Source: Saccharina japonica (lineage: Eukaryota; Sar; Phaeophyceae; Laminariales; Laminariaceae). From it: a stretch of 64,000 nucleotides of DNA. Shown here piece by piece: positions 34,601 to 44,667 of the stretch. The stretch spans positions 72,417 through 136,416 of the forward strand of contig MEHQ01003342.1 of assembly GCA_008828725.1 (NCBI GenBank), in the 5' to 3' direction. Position 1 is the stretch's first letter, and each line of letters opens with the position of its first letter. The notes beneath the pieces are model-generated. The model saw only the letters and a list, made by a program, of their open reading frames with translations, searched no databases and had not been told where the DNA came from. A program made the translations under genes and the position numbers.

Positions 34601-34650
34601 GCAAAGGATTCGGCCTTTTTAGATATACTGTTCGGTTGCGGGGGTAGGTA
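31615..34650 (-). mobile_element. Non-LTR retrotransposon (LINE), minus copy, 5'-truncated
   Basis: Same family as the plus copy at 18340-21783. The sense strand is minus: coding begins mid-protein near 34620 (AESFAGIILDAVRAKE, then THKLGWCENAETAAALKIAW), runs through the RT and C-terminal region, a 3' untranslated region (32260-31740) and the shared terminus with CTGTGGTCACAGACTGTG and a CTTCACATTAAACCCG-type end. It lacks endonuclease. It has none of the internal duplications of the plus copy and is the better-preserved of the two. Confidence 0.85.
32265..34500 (-). pseudogene. LINE reverse transcriptase, inactivated (minus copy)
   Basis: Reads across frames: [20 protein letters not shown], then after a small insertion [39 protein letters not shown], a nonsense TAA near 33680 (GAA in the plus copy), [32 protein letters not shown], and then a deletion of about 23 bases between short CGCT repeats that shifts frame. 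The last frame (33485-32265) contains an intact motif C, LYVDDAGIVSKS (YVDD at 33290-33279), KKTETMLLRTPNQALRTSPL and the C-terminal RTAHHKFLLRLIGFQRRQRT and GPGRPEKNWAQCLADDLRVF. Catalytic residues survive here, but the stop and frameshifts mean it cannot make full protein. Confidence 0.85.
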
Positions 34651-34887
34651 AGGAAGCTTGGAGAGGATCCGAGTACGAGTGGTATAATGTTAAATATTAA
34701 TAGTAATAATGTTTTGGCACCCTGCTCCCACCCACAAGGTGCAAAAATACAATCAGCCCTCCGCAGGAGCTACCGGAGGCCGTGAGCGCGAAGCGTAAAT
34801 CAAGAGCGCGAAGCGCAAACCGTCGATCCGTCATCCCACGTATCGGTCGTGGGATCAGGGTTCTTGGTGCACTGCGTACGAGTACAC

Positions 34888-35776
34888 TAGAGGTGTACCC
34901 CGGATGACCGAAACCAGGGTACCCGGCGGGTACAGCCCGGATGGGCAAAACCCATGACGGGTTCGGGTTTGACTTGAAACCCGCGGGTTTTGGGGGTGAC
35001 CAAAACCCGGGTACTCGGCGGGTTAGAGTACCCCGGGTACCCGCATGTTTGGCATGTCCCCCCTCACAATATCTCTAGAAACCCCGGGTAATCGGCGGGT
35101 TCGAGTACCCGGGTACCCATATGTTTGTCATGTTACCTCAAACTATCTCTCGAAACCTTTCACATCGACAGAGAACGGGGTGCCCACGGGTATCACTATT
35201 CAGAGCTGAATATTCCAAGAATATTCATGCTTTTTAGTACGGTTTTCCAAGAGAGTTTCCACTGTTCGCGTGCCCGTTATGTTGATATCTTCGATATCTT
35301 TTAATTTTACTACTAATGTATACTGGTAGGCATGCATTTATTTTCCCATGACACCTGCCCCGCATGGAGACCTAGGAACGCCATCTACTATTATTATGGG
35401 ATACTGTTAATCTATATATTTCGCTACCTGAATGTGCTCAGTTCAGGGGCATAGTGTGTGGGTATCAGCGTACGATTACCTAACGGCATTACAGGTGGAA
35501 GGATTATCCAATACCCGGCGCTCTGTTACCGTTCGTTATTTGATGTGTACAAGGTCGTTTCGACACTAAATCGTAGTACGCACTGTCATCCGCGTGTGGC
35601 ACCCCTTGGTGACCGTAAACGAAAACGGGTTGTCCGGGTACCCGGGTTTACCCGAGCACTCGTTGAACCCGTTTGATTTCGTCGAAAACCCGGGTTACCC
35701 GCGACGTGTTCGGGTTTCACTTCCAGAATGATCCAAGTACCCGTTTGTGACGGGTACTCGCCGGGGTACACCTCTA
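34888..35776. mobile_element. hAT-like element with GGGTACCC-rich interior
   Basis: Termini TAGAGGTGTACCCCGG and CCGGGGTACACCTCTA, with arms rich in CGGGTACCCGGGTTT-type words. The flanks GAGTACAC (34880-34887) and GAGTATAC (35777-35784) form an 8-bp duplication with one mismatch. An 8-bp duplication and TAG...CTA ends fit hAT. Non-coding interior. Confidence 0.75.
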
Positions 35777-35784
35777 GAGTATAC

Positions 35785-36307
35785 ATGAAATTTATACGTA
35801 AATCTACCAGGCATTGTAGAACAACAATATGGGTGTACAATCATTTCCACCCAGCTGGGTGCACGGATTTTTTTCGACGACAGCCTCCACGCCGGTCACT
35901 CGTACTCTTAAGAATACTGACTGCAGATCTGTAGGGATAATTTCAAGTTGAGATTTAAAGAAAAACAATTGTTGAATCAAGCTGTACCTATCGCCTCTGC
36001 TTGTACCAGGCACCAGGCAGGCAGGCACAGCAGTAGGTACAGTTAGTACTGCTGTCCGTACGGCAGACACAAAAAGTACGATAAAACATCTCGCATCTCG
36101 CATCCGCAGTCATTTACGAGTACGTAGCGGAGATTACCGGGATTTTTGTATTTTTACCCGCGTCTAGACCTGTGGTATAGACGTATCGTCGTACTTATCG
36201 TACGTATGAATACGAGTGAGAGTAACAATGCCGAAAGCAAACACAAGAGTACGTACGAAGAGAATGGCCTGACAAACATTAGCGCGAGCACTCAATCAAC
36301 CTCACAC
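35785..36307. other. No exon recognised (possible intron of the ING-like gene)
   Basis: The minus frame at 35804-36103 shows no ING or PHD features. If the ING-like gene is intact, its second exon must lie further left or has been displaced by transposons. Confidence 0.4.
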
Positions 36308-36523
36308 CTTTGCCTTGCTATTTCGTGGAGGTGGATCGTCGTCGGCGTCGAACTGCGCATAGTATCGCTGCCTCGCGCGAGCGACTTCTCCTATGTCGCT
36401 GTCGATCATCTCCGAGATGGCTTGGACGCGGTCGTCGAGGAGACCGATGGAGGTCATCGTCTCACGCAGCTTTTGAGGAAGCTCGCCCACGGCGTCGAGG
36501 TGTTCTCGTAGGTAATGGCTCAT
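36308..36523 (-). CDS. ING-family (inhibitor of growth) N-terminal exon, partial
   Basis: A 216-nt exon of 72 codons from ATG 36523 to AAG 36308, then donor GTGTGAG (phase 0). It encodes MSHYLREHLDAVGELPQKLR, ETMTSIGLLDDRVQAISEMI and ARQRYYAQFD. The pattern (YL..YLD....LP..L...).. followed by (LD.R)) is that of the helical ING N-terminal histone-tail-binding domain. ING proteins are subunits of histone acetyltransferase or deacetylase complexes and normally end with a PHD finger reading H3K4 methylation. Only the first half of the N-terminal domain is seen. No PHD finger exon was found in the window, and a LINE plus a hAT element lie downstream, so this may be a broken or long-intron gene. 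Confidence 0.6.
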
Positions 36524-38080
36524 AGCTTATTGTCCTCGGCCTGTGCGTAACCACACGGCGATACCGATCGTTTCTATGATACCCCCGCCCCCTGCCAAAC
36601 GGTCTCCACCACAAGCCAATGGAGTTATATTATATCGATGGCTTTGTTTTGGTGGGGCAGCCTGCGGGAAGACTTGACGCACAAAAAAAAATACTCAACA
36701 CGCCGGTTCAGGTCTCTCAGACATACGTTTGGTAGACCGTGAATTGGAGGCCACTTGAGGGTTGGTGCTCCCCGTCGACTGTACGAGAGGCCCGCGATAC
36801 CACGAGCAGCACCTTTGCACCATTTTTTTACTCCTGCATCGGGCAAAGCAGACGGAGGCTGCGACCCGAACGACATTCATTTTTCATTTATCCGTGAGGA
36901 GGAGAGCCATTTTTCTACCACGCAACCATTTTCAGGTATGAAGTGTGCGGAGACTCTGCGTGAGTTGAGTTGCACCGTTGACAGCAGCAGTAGCAGGTGC
37001 TACTTACTGCTGTATACGTGCGAGTCGAAGTCCGCAGTAGTGCTAGGGCTCACATCGCCGCCTCCCCAGTTCGAGTGCGCGTGCGACCACGCTCCCGGCC
37101 AGGTGTCGCAACTCGTCGTTTTTGTTGTTGTAGCGTGCGCAATCCTCGGCTTGGTGCCTGGAACATTCTCGGTTCAGGACAGCAGTATCATAGCGTACAC
37201 CGCCGTACCACGAGCCACATCGTACCGCATCGATAGTACCTCCGTACCTTTGGGTATATCGTATCGTAAAGTAAAAACTTTGTGTTACAAAGCAGTAGCT
37301 GCAGCACTCCTGCTGCTGATTCAGGCATCACAGCATTATTCATTGCACCACACGTGCTCCTATATTGCACTCATGATTCGTATGAGCATCACACGTACTG
37401 GTAGGGTCTACCAGGTACCTCCTGGCTCCCTGTCTCCTGGTAGGTATTTTTGTATTTTTAGTTCTTATGTACGACCCTCCAGAACTTTTGCTCGTTGAGA
37501 GGTATTTTTCGTACTATCTCGTACCCCCCGCCGTACCCCCCGTACCCCCCCGTACATACCGAATCAAAGAGAGTAAACACCCCCCCCCAACAATGCTCCG
37601 TCTCGAAAGGGATGCGTGGTCAATGGTCAAATGACTAAGGCAAGCAACAAAATGAAAGTACCCCCGCCCCCCCCCCACAGCAGCAGTACTCGTACACGCC
37701 CTGGGGTGCTATTTTAAGCGAAAAAGGGCAAAATACGGAGTAAACGCCCCCCTGTCCAAAACAAAAATCGAAAAACGTCCCGGCCCCGGAGTCAACGCCC
37801 CCCCCCCCTGTCATGTTTTTTCGGTAATTTCCCCGGGGGCCGAGCTGGCAAGTCATTCGAGTGTGGGAGATGGAGTTTTTTCCCAAGCAGACGAAGGCGT
37901 CCTTTTATTTTAACATGTATTATAGGAAACTTACGTCGATGCTCCAAGCTGGGAGTAAAGTAAAGTGTACATGTTCGAGAGGAAATACCTCAGATAGTTC
38001 GTGTACTACATTCTACCCAGCTCGTAAGGTTGAGTATCTACTATTCAATCGGTTGAACTCACAGCTGACGTATTTATAAT
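36524..38080. other. No gene assigned; one long unassigned plus frame
   Basis: A 247-codon plus frame (36755-37498) begins MRVGAPRRLYERPAIPRAAP and includes a hydrophobic run (VVFVVVACAILGLVPG). It also runs through the repeated ACCAGGTACC words, and no domain is recognised, so I do not call it a gene. From 37500 to 37860 C-runs and GTAAACGCCCCCC words dominate. Bases 37590-37680 match 62125-62215 (GTCTCGAAAGG.ATGCGTGG). Confidence 0.4.
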
Positions 38081-38082
38081 AA

Positions 38083-38300
38083 GGGCTTTAGCCAAAATCA
38101 GGTACACCTGGTCACTTTGGTGCCAAAAACAGGTACTACACTAAAAACAAGTACAAATCACACGCTAGGACACATCTCATTGGCCAGCCTCACATCATAC
38201 CTGATTTTGGAATGAAACGGTCCAGGTACACCTGGATTTGTCTACTTTGGTTAGCTTTCAACTGATTTTGGCGAATTTTGAGCCAATCAGAGGCCATACT
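38083..38300. mobile_element. Eroded MULE-like repeat fragments (CAGGTACACCTGG type)
   Basis: Contains GGGCTTTAGCCAAAATCAGG and CAGGTACACCTGG arms related to the element at 51736-52371, with a GAGCCAATCAGAGGCC end at 38280. Boundaries are unclear and no target duplication was seen. Confidence 0.45.
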
Positions 38301-38424
38301 CTAATACTCTCAGTACCCAGTACGAAACGTACTCGTCACTCCGAGTATACTCGGAGCATGAAGTATACTGGGAGCATCTGTGCGTCATTCCTCAAAGGAA
38401 TCGGCCGTCATTACTCCCGCTGGT

Positions 38425-38615
38425 TCGGTGTGTGTTCTTCACTTTAAACCTTCCTTTGTACCCGTCGACATCCAGCACACCCAGTGTCCGTGCCGATTCT
38501 TCATCCTAAAAAGGTACCAGTTCTGTGGTCACAAAACTACGACACAGATATACTACGCTCAGTGCAGTAAGCAGAGCAGACAATGCAATGCCATATACGA
38601 CAGGTTCTGGGAGCA
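38425..38615 (-). repeat. SINE-B copy (minus)
   Basis: GTGTGTGTTCTTCAC start (the CA tail read on plus), then CCCGTCGACATCCAGCACAC, TGTGGTCACAAAACTACGAC and the head ATGCAATGCCATATACGACA. It is flanked on both sides by AGTACT-rich repeat, into which it appears to have inserted. Confidence 0.7.
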
Positions 38616-38619
38616 GGTG

Positions 38620-39010
38620 ACTGGCGTTTGTTACATTAACATTTCACATTTCACAGATGCTCCCAGTACTTTACCCAGTACCTGGAGGTATATTCAGAGT
38701 ATTTTCGAGAAAAAGTATTCCAGGTACTTTTGTGTACTCGCAGAATTTCGAGTTCTGTACTGCGGATACTGCCTGACACTCCCAAGTATTTCGGAAATCG
38801 ATACTGCGGGTACTGCTTGCACTCGGGGTTCTGTGCTGCTCATACACCCCAGTACTCGCAGTATTTGGTTGGGCCTTCAGTAATGCTCTTATGATACTCC
38901 AGCACTGGCAGTATTTAGGCCGTCAGTACTCTCAGTACTCAGAGTACGAAATTTGCTCGATACTCCGAGTATACTCGGGAGTATGAAGTATACTCGGAGC
39001 ATCTGCGGAA
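38620..39010. repeat. AGTACT/CTCGGAGTATAC-rich repeat
   Basis: Dense in CCAGTACT, CGCAGTA and the palindrome ACTCCGAGTATACTCGGAG. The matching block CTCCGAGTATACTCGGAGCA also lies at 38338-38360, before the SINE-B insertion. An inverted relative is at 9650-9860. Confidence 0.5.
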
Positions 39011-39139
39011 ACTTAACGTCTGGAATGTGGGTTCGTAGGTGCACGTTTTGCGCAATACCAGCAAAACCTGTCAGACAGAGTCAGACGCGGACAGAGAACC
39101 AACATACTGGCTTTAAAACCAAATTGTCATCTCCGTAGC

Positions 39140-40340
39140 CAGTCAAACTCATTCCCTGATCCGCTTCGGACACAGCCCCTGTCCCAGCCTGGCCGCCCCT
39201 CCACGGTTTCCCACGAGGCCTCCGCCGTCGTTGCAGCGGGGAGGCGGGTGCGTAGTCGACCACCCTGAGCTTCGTCCCTGTTGAGCAGGAGTGTGCCCCC
39301 CCTTCGGCCCCACTGACCGCTCCGGTTCAATCGTCTGGAGGGTAAATATATACGCGAGGGGCTTGTTCCGCGCTGTATATACCACCTGAGCAACAGGCGC
39401 GGGAACTGGGGCCGGCGCGCCCTCCCTCCTGGGCGTCGCTTCACCACAGGACGATGCAAGCTTCCCCCAAGAGTTTGATTGATCGTCAGCGCTTTTATCG
39501 GTGCTGGGTGCCTTGTCGGTGCTGCTGGGTCGCGACATCAACACCTCCGGCCTTTGCTGCCTTGCTGTTGCTGTCGGTGCGTGTCCGTGGTGTGGGAGTT
39601 TTTTCTGCTTCTGGGTTTTTTGTTCAAGCCCGAGGGTGTGAGAAGTTGGAATTTTCTGTGTATATGTTTTGTTTTTTTCGCGTCGCCCCGGGGGGGCAAA
39701 AGAGAACGCCCCGGTATCGTAGTGCTGAGTAAACGCCCCGGGGCGTTTTCTTACAACCTGCAAAGCCACAGCGCCGTTTCATTATTACGGTACGTTGGCA
39801 ACTCATTTGCTGATATTGTATCGTATTAGACCATATAAAACATGTACTCGTTACGAGTAGTACATTATCTACCAGGTACACGTATCGTATAATATGTATA
39901 CGAATACGACGTTGAATAATTTGCAGGTATTTTGGTTTTCTCTCTTGTGAGCTTTGACTACGTACTGAGTCGACGACAATTAATAGCCCATTACGTACGA
40001 GTAGCTGGTTACAGGTACAGCAGTAGGCATTACAGCAGTCAGTTGCATTTAGTTGGCGGAGTTTTGCGTCTTTTGTGACTGACTGGCACGATTGTTGAAA
40101 ATAATGTATAAAAAAGGTACGCTTAGTAGCAGTAAGTTGGCTTACTCCGTTTCGCCCAACTAATAATTAGCCGTCAATCGAGTGAAGTCCAGCCAACTGA
40201 CAGCCCTTTTATTGTTTATACTATTAATATTAATACATAATAAGAAGATAGTAAGTAAGTGACGACAGAATTTGCATCTCCCTCGTATTATATGTGTAGG
40301 ATGAAGCTTGGTCTCTGGGCCTGTGGGTGTTGTCGTTGGG
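39140..40340. other. No gene assigned (GC-rich 39140-39560)
   Basis: A GC-rich segment opens a 206-codon minus frame (39149-39769) and overlapping frames on both strands. Its peptide (PVAQVVYTARNKPLAYIFTL) is not one I recognise. From 39560 to 40340 there is AT-rich, TACGTA-rich sequence without coding signal. Confidence 0.35.
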
Positions 40341-40347
40341 TGTGTGT

Positions 40348-40610
40348 TGTCTTGACATTAAACCCGTTCTTTTTACTAACTACGGCGGTGTGTGTGTTCT
40401 TCGTCCTTTCTACCCGTCATCCAGTACCTATACGTATGGGTGATGATTATAGGGTCATCACCCATGCATGGTCCAGTACATCAGTACACCCAGCAGCAGT
40501 GTCTATGTCCTGATTCCTAATCCTACTGCTGTAGAGAGGTACAACTTCTGTGGTCACAGACTGCTGCTGCGAGTCAGAGAAAAATCAAGACAAAATAAAC
40601 GCAAATGGGT
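40348..40610 (-). repeat. Solitary LINE 3' end fragment
   Basis: CTTGACATTAAACCCG start, a TCAGTACACCCAG block, GAGAGGTACAACTTCTGTGG, TCACAGACTG and AAACGCAAAT match the 3' end and 3' untranslated region of the LINEs at 21640-21783 and 31615-31760. Everything upstream is missing, the usual result of extreme 5' truncation. A small TATGGGTGATGAT-type insertion lies at 40430-40470. Confidence 0.7.
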
Positions 40611-40871
40611 TACATAGAAGTAACAAATGACCAAAAATAACTATAAGATTAATACATACGTCGTACCAGGTTTCAATGTTAACATGTTAATATAGACCGG
40701 TACTTTATATGAAGACAATTTAATCCTCGAGCTCACAGCTGTTGTTTTTTGTTTTTGTTTTTGTTTTTAATATATACCTGGTACCAGTATTTAAGAAAAA
40801 CGAATAATCGGTTGCGTTTGTTTGATTTTCGGCAGCATGATCATGTATACTGATATTCATATATATATATA
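40611..40871. other. AT-rich spacer with a CCTCGAGCTCACAGCTGT repeat piece
   Basis: Contains a partial copy (40725-40770) of the short repeat found at 22930 and 44360. Otherwise AT-rich and non-coding. Confidence 0.45.
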
Positions 40872-41060
40872 TTTTTTTTCCATCCCATTTATTATCTTCG
40901 CCCTTCCTTTCTCTCTCCGTCCTAGTCGTAACTCAGCTCCGGGGTCACAAAGTAGGCTCCTCTCCCTCCTCCCCCACTACGGTTCTTGCCTTGCATTTTT
41001 ATCGCGAGAAGACTTCAGCCTTTCCTTCCCTCGTCGACTCGCATCGAATTGTGCCTACCC
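40872..41060 (-). repeat. SINE-A copy (minus), head missing
   Basis: Poly(T), CCATCCCATTTATTATC, GTCGTAACTCAG and CTCCCCCACTACGG match the SINE-A body in minus orientation. It stops before the tRNA-like head. Confidence 0.75.
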
Positions 41061-41127
41061 ACGCTACTATTAATTGGCGCTCTCAGCAGTTGATTCCGTT
41101 TTTTATTTATTTTTGCAAATAAACTCA

Positions 41128-41211
41128 AAAGTCCGACCCACGTGAGATTCGAACTCCAGACATCAACGTTCAGAAGCGTTCGAGGTTACCTCTAGACCAT
41201 CGGGGCGAGTG
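41128..41211 (-). repeat. tRNA-like SINE head (not a functional tRNA)
   Basis: On the minus strand it reads GCCCCGATGGTCTAGAGG (A-box like) and, 40 bases on, GGAGTTCGAATC (B-box like). The T-stem and acceptor stem pair only partly, and A-rich sequence follows, so this is a tRNA-derived retroposon head. It may be a second SINE type or a diverged SINE-A. Confidence 0.6.
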
Positions 41212-41950
41212 CCCATGTATATACGTATATACGACCTACGTATCAAGTATAATATTCTCGTTTTCTCGTTACAGGTACCTGGTGCCAGGTAGTACATGAA
41301 GTTTTTTTTTCATGTCAAATGTTGAATTTTTTTTTACGACGGAGTTGCCGCATGGGCTATTTCCCATCTAATTCCGCGTCGCACGTTGTCTCTGCACCCT
41401 GCTCGCTTCGTACTTGTTTGGTGTACATTATTTACCCTGGGATTATCTCTCTGGTACATCGGAAACTTACGTACGTATAATACGTCGTTATTCTACAAGC
41501 CAGTAGATTCTGCGTATCATAGACCGCCGCGCGTGTTATAGAGCAGTACCCTGGTATATGATATAATGATATGGTATGATGAAGACGTACGTGTGTGTGT
41601 GTGTGTGTGTGTTCTTCACATTAAACGTAGACCATTCTGAAAGACCTCCGGACTCCGGACGCCACTCTGCTGATGCACTCCTCCTTTCTTTGGCTTGCCG
41701 CTCGCCACTTCGACTGGCCACGCACAACGCGCGGTTTAGGGAGGCTCTTACATACATATATAACAGGCCAAGGTCCCAGGTGTGTGTGTGTGTTCTTCAC
41801 GTTAAAACGTTGTTTACATTATCCGTGCACGTCCCTATACTCGTATAGCACATCCAGTGTCCTTGCTGATGTTTTAACAAAGCTGTGATGTTATCGAATT
41901 TTTCCCCGAAAACAATATTTGCAAGCTTGGTATTATACGTATAATATTAA

Positions 41951-42182
41951 CCCATTCATAACTGGAAAAAATGATCCCGCACTAATTTCAAGTAGTTTGT
42001 TCCCAAAAACGGGGGACCGGTTCTTGAGAACTGAACAACATTGTCCCACACAAATTCCAAGTAACTTGTCCCAAATACGTGGGGCCAGTTCTTAAAGGGT
42101 CAAGAACTGGTCCCACGATTTTGTGGACAAGTTACTTCGAAGTGCTCGTAGTGTTGGATAAGTTTTGCAGTTCTGAAAGGTG
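41951..42182. mobile_element. PiggyBac-like palindromic MITEs (compound)
   Basis: TTAACCCATTCATAACTGG opens two or three overlapping units with the CACTAATTTCAAGTAGTTTG centre and GGTTCTTGAGAACTG arms, ending GTTCTGAAAGG. It appears to be one MITE inserted in or recombined with another. Confidence 0.6.
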
Positions 42183-42299
42183 GCTCGATCGTCCGTGCTG
42201 TTATTATACGGGTTGTGTAAGCTTCAGATTAGTCTATTAATAGATCGAGGATTTTGTCGAATCCCAGGTATAGTATAGTACCAGAGGCACTGCACTGCT

Positions 42300-42435
42300 G
42301 CAGTGTATTATCTCTGTGTCGTAGTTTTGTGACCACATGACTGGTACCTTTTTAGGATGAAGAATCGGCACGGACACTGGGTGTGCTGGATGTCGACGGG
42401 TAGAAAGGAAGAAGTAATGTGAAGAACACACACAT
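42300..42435 (+). repeat. SINE-B copy (plus)
   Basis: TCTCTGTGTCGTAGTTTTGT, GAAGAATCGGCACGGACACT, GGATGTCGACGGGTAGAAAG and the end TAATGTGAAGAACACACAC. The head is truncated. Confidence 0.75.
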
Positions 42436-42686
42436 GTAATGAGCTATGCTTTTTATATCATATTTATACGTAGATTTATAGTTCAATGGCTACTACAGCA
42501 GCTGAAGACAACTGCTGCTGTAGTCCCGGTATACTGGTACTCCCTGAAGGTGTTTCAGTAGGGTCAGCAGAGGTCTACGAGCCCAGCAGGCCTGGCGGTC
42601 GGGTTCGTGCTGCTCAAGTCTTGCTGATTCACATGCGGTGACCGCTAACCGTATACGAATATGCCTCGTGCTTTTTTTCTTTTGTC

Positions 42687-43121
42687 TTTTTTTTTTCCAT
42701 CCCATTTATTATCTTCGCACTTCTGTCTCTCTCCCTCCCTATTAATAGTCGTAACTCAGATCCGGGGTCACAAAGTAGGCTCCTCTCCCTCCTCCCCCAC
42801 TACGGTCCTTGCCGTGGTTTTTATCGCGCAGAGGATTCAGCCTTCCCAACGCTCGTCGATTTTCATCGAAATTTGTTATACTCACGCTCTCGCGCTTTCC
42901 GCTACGCGTACGTAGTCAAGATATGTTTTGCGAGAAAAAAAGTCCCTATTATATACGAGCATGCACTCGGGAGGGTTCGAACTCACGACCTTGACTTGAC
43001 CCATTCACAACTGAAAAAAACGTCCCACACTAATTCCAAGTATTTTGTCCCCAAATTCATGGGACCAGTTCTTAAGGGGTTAACAGGGACGAGATTCACC
43101 TGTCATTCCACCGGGGACGCC
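42687..43121 (-). mobile_element. SINE-A full copy, interrupted by a piggyBac-like MITE
   Basis: Poly(T) at 42687, the SINE-A body, then the tRNA-like head (GGGTTCGAACTCACG) broken at 42996 by an 80-bp MITE and resuming at 43084 with CAGGGACGAG to CACCGGGGACGCC. Without the insert it is about 350 bp and collinear with 44020-44351. The uninterrupted copies have TAACAGG at the site, so the insertion target was TTAA. Confidence 0.85.
43000..43079. mobile_element. PiggyBac-like MITE, 80 bp, TTAA target
   Basis: CCCATTCACAACTG to CAGTTCTTAAGGGG, flanked by TTGA (42996-42999) and TTAA (43080-43083). The centre is CTAATTCCAAGTATTTTG. It splits a SINE-A whose intact relatives show the empty site. 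CCC ends with a TTAA target fit piggyBac. It cannot encode protein. Confidence 0.8.
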
Positions 43122-43202
43122 GGCTTGTCTGTATATTGAAATGCTGTTCTTCGTTACAGTCAATACGCGGCGTGTGTTTATATTTTATAATTTGGGAGTT
43201 AA

Positions 43203-43291
43203 CCCTTTTAGAACTGCAGTCCCGTTTTGGGGACAATCCACACTAATTATAAGTAATTTGTCCCCAAAACGGGACTCCAGTCCTATAAGGG
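43203..43291. mobile_element. PiggyBac-like MITE, 89 bp
   Basis: TTAA, then CCCTTTTAGAACTGCAGTCC and GTTTTGGGGAC, centre TAATTATAAGTAA, inverse arm to TATAAGGG, then TTGA. The arms could form a near-complete hairpin. A close sister is at 48888-48976. Confidence 0.8.
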
Positions 43292-43679
43292 TTGATAATT
43301 CAGGCTGAGATTTTTAGATTTTTGCACGTATAATATATACACTACTCGTATGATACGTAGTTCAAGAATTTACGGCTACGACGTAATTTTGATTAATTTG
43401 TGCTCAGCAGGGACAACTCTAAACCCTAGATAATGGCCCATGCTCAACGTTGATGTCACAGCAGTAGTAGTAAGCCGTTAGCCTTACGTGCATAGCCAAA
43501 ATATAAAACATACAATCTGGTACTTGCTGTAGTATCATATTCATACATAGGAGATTATTAACTGCTGTCGCGCTGTCGAGTGCGTATTGTGTACGTATGA
43601 CAATTTTTATTACCACATCACACCTGCCGTGTCAGAAACGTTCACCCAGCGCTGGTGATCCAGTCTGTCTGCATCGGGA

Positions 43680-43810
43680 TAACAAGCGATACTCTTCATC
43701 CTAAAGCCCATCGAACATCGAATCTCCATTTAAGACCACACTATCAGGCAGTTAAGACCACACTACTGGATGTCGACGGGTAGAAAGAACGGTTTAAGAA
43801 GAACACAGAC
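43680..43810. repeat. Rearranged SINE-B fragments
   Basis: CTCTTCATCCTAAAG on one side and GGATGTCGACGGGTAGAAAG with GGTTTAAGAAGAACAC on the other, separated by a duplicated TTAAGACCACACTA. It looks like two truncated copies facing each other. Confidence 0.5.
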
Positions 43811-44019
43811 CAGGCAGTGCATACCTGGTATACATGTACATATGCTACAGTAGATAAGAATGCCCTGTGGTCACAAACTACCCGTTGTATGATATGTACG
43901 TACATATATCACAGCTGTTGATTTTTTAATTTTTTTAATATATAATCTGACGAAATCCTGGATCTCACAGCTGTTTTTTTTTCTAATTTTTCGAAGTATT
44001 ATATATTGCGCGATCGAAG

Positions 44020-44351
44020 TTTTTTTTTTTTTTTTCCCATGCCATTTATTATCTTCGCACTTCCGTCTTCCTCCCTCCCTAGTCGTAACTCAGATCCGGG
44101 GTCACAAAGTAGGCTCCTCTCCCTCCTCCCCCACTACGGTTCTTGCCTTGATTTTTATCGCGCAGAGGGTTCAGCCTTCCCAACGCTCGTCGATTTTCAT
44201 CGAATTTTGCTAACTCACGCTCTCACGCTTTCCGCTATTCAAGATATTTTTGCAAGAAAAAGTCCCTACGAGCATGCACTCGGCGGGGCTCGAACTCGCG
44301 ATCTCGACGCTAACAGGCTTCGTGGTTACCTGCTAGCCCACCGGGGCGACC
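44020..44351 (-). mobile_element. SINE-A, full-length tRNA-derived copy
   Basis: On the minus strand it begins GGTCGCCCCGGTGGGCTAGC, with an A box (TGGGCTAGCAGG, one change from consensus) and a B box (GAGTTCGAGCCCC) about 45 bases later, an internal RNA polymerase III promoter. The body then runs to GATAATAAATGGCATGGG and a poly(A) tail. It is 332 bp and lies inside a copy of the AAAGATGAGCTTCGACG repeat. Confidence 0.85.
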
Positions 44352-44354
44352 AGC

Positions 44355-44445
44355 TTTACACTCAGCTAGCAAAGATGAGCTTCGACGAAATCCTCGAGCT
44401 CACAGCTGTTGTTTTTTAATTTTTTTAATATTAATACCAGGTATA
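44355..44445 (+). repeat. AAAGATGAGCTTCGACG short repeat
   Basis: TTACACTCAGCTAGCAAAGA, GACGAAATCCTCGAGCTCAC, AGCTGTTGTTTTTTAA and a T-rich end. This is the best copy of the family (others at 22930, 40725, 43943, 45025, 47610). Confidence 0.65.
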
Positions 44446-44667
44446 CGATACGAGACAAACATCGAAAATGCAGGAAGATTGACAATGTAATGCCAAACAT
44501 ATGTACGAGTACCAACGTACCCAACGTATGATACCAGGTACTGGATGCGACAGCAGCCAGTATTGCTGTACTGCTGTTTCGCGGGTATACACATACGAGC
44601 GAGTGCACACTGCAGTATAAATAGTAGCAGCAGCAGACATGGATAATTACACAATGACGCTGTTGTG

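Noticed and set aside
36755..37498. 247-codon plus frame with a hydrophobic run
   Set aside because: No domain, no clear splice or homology support, and it runs through the ACCAGGTACC words typical of non-coding DNA here.
39149..39769. 206-codon minus frame
   Set aside because: Open in competing frames because of GC content. The peptide is not recognised and no splice sites support it.
41128..41211. Possible tRNA gene on the minus strand
   Set aside because: A- and B-box-like segments are present, but the T-stem and acceptor stem pair poorly and the sequence leads into A-rich DNA beside a SINE. It is better read as a SINE head.
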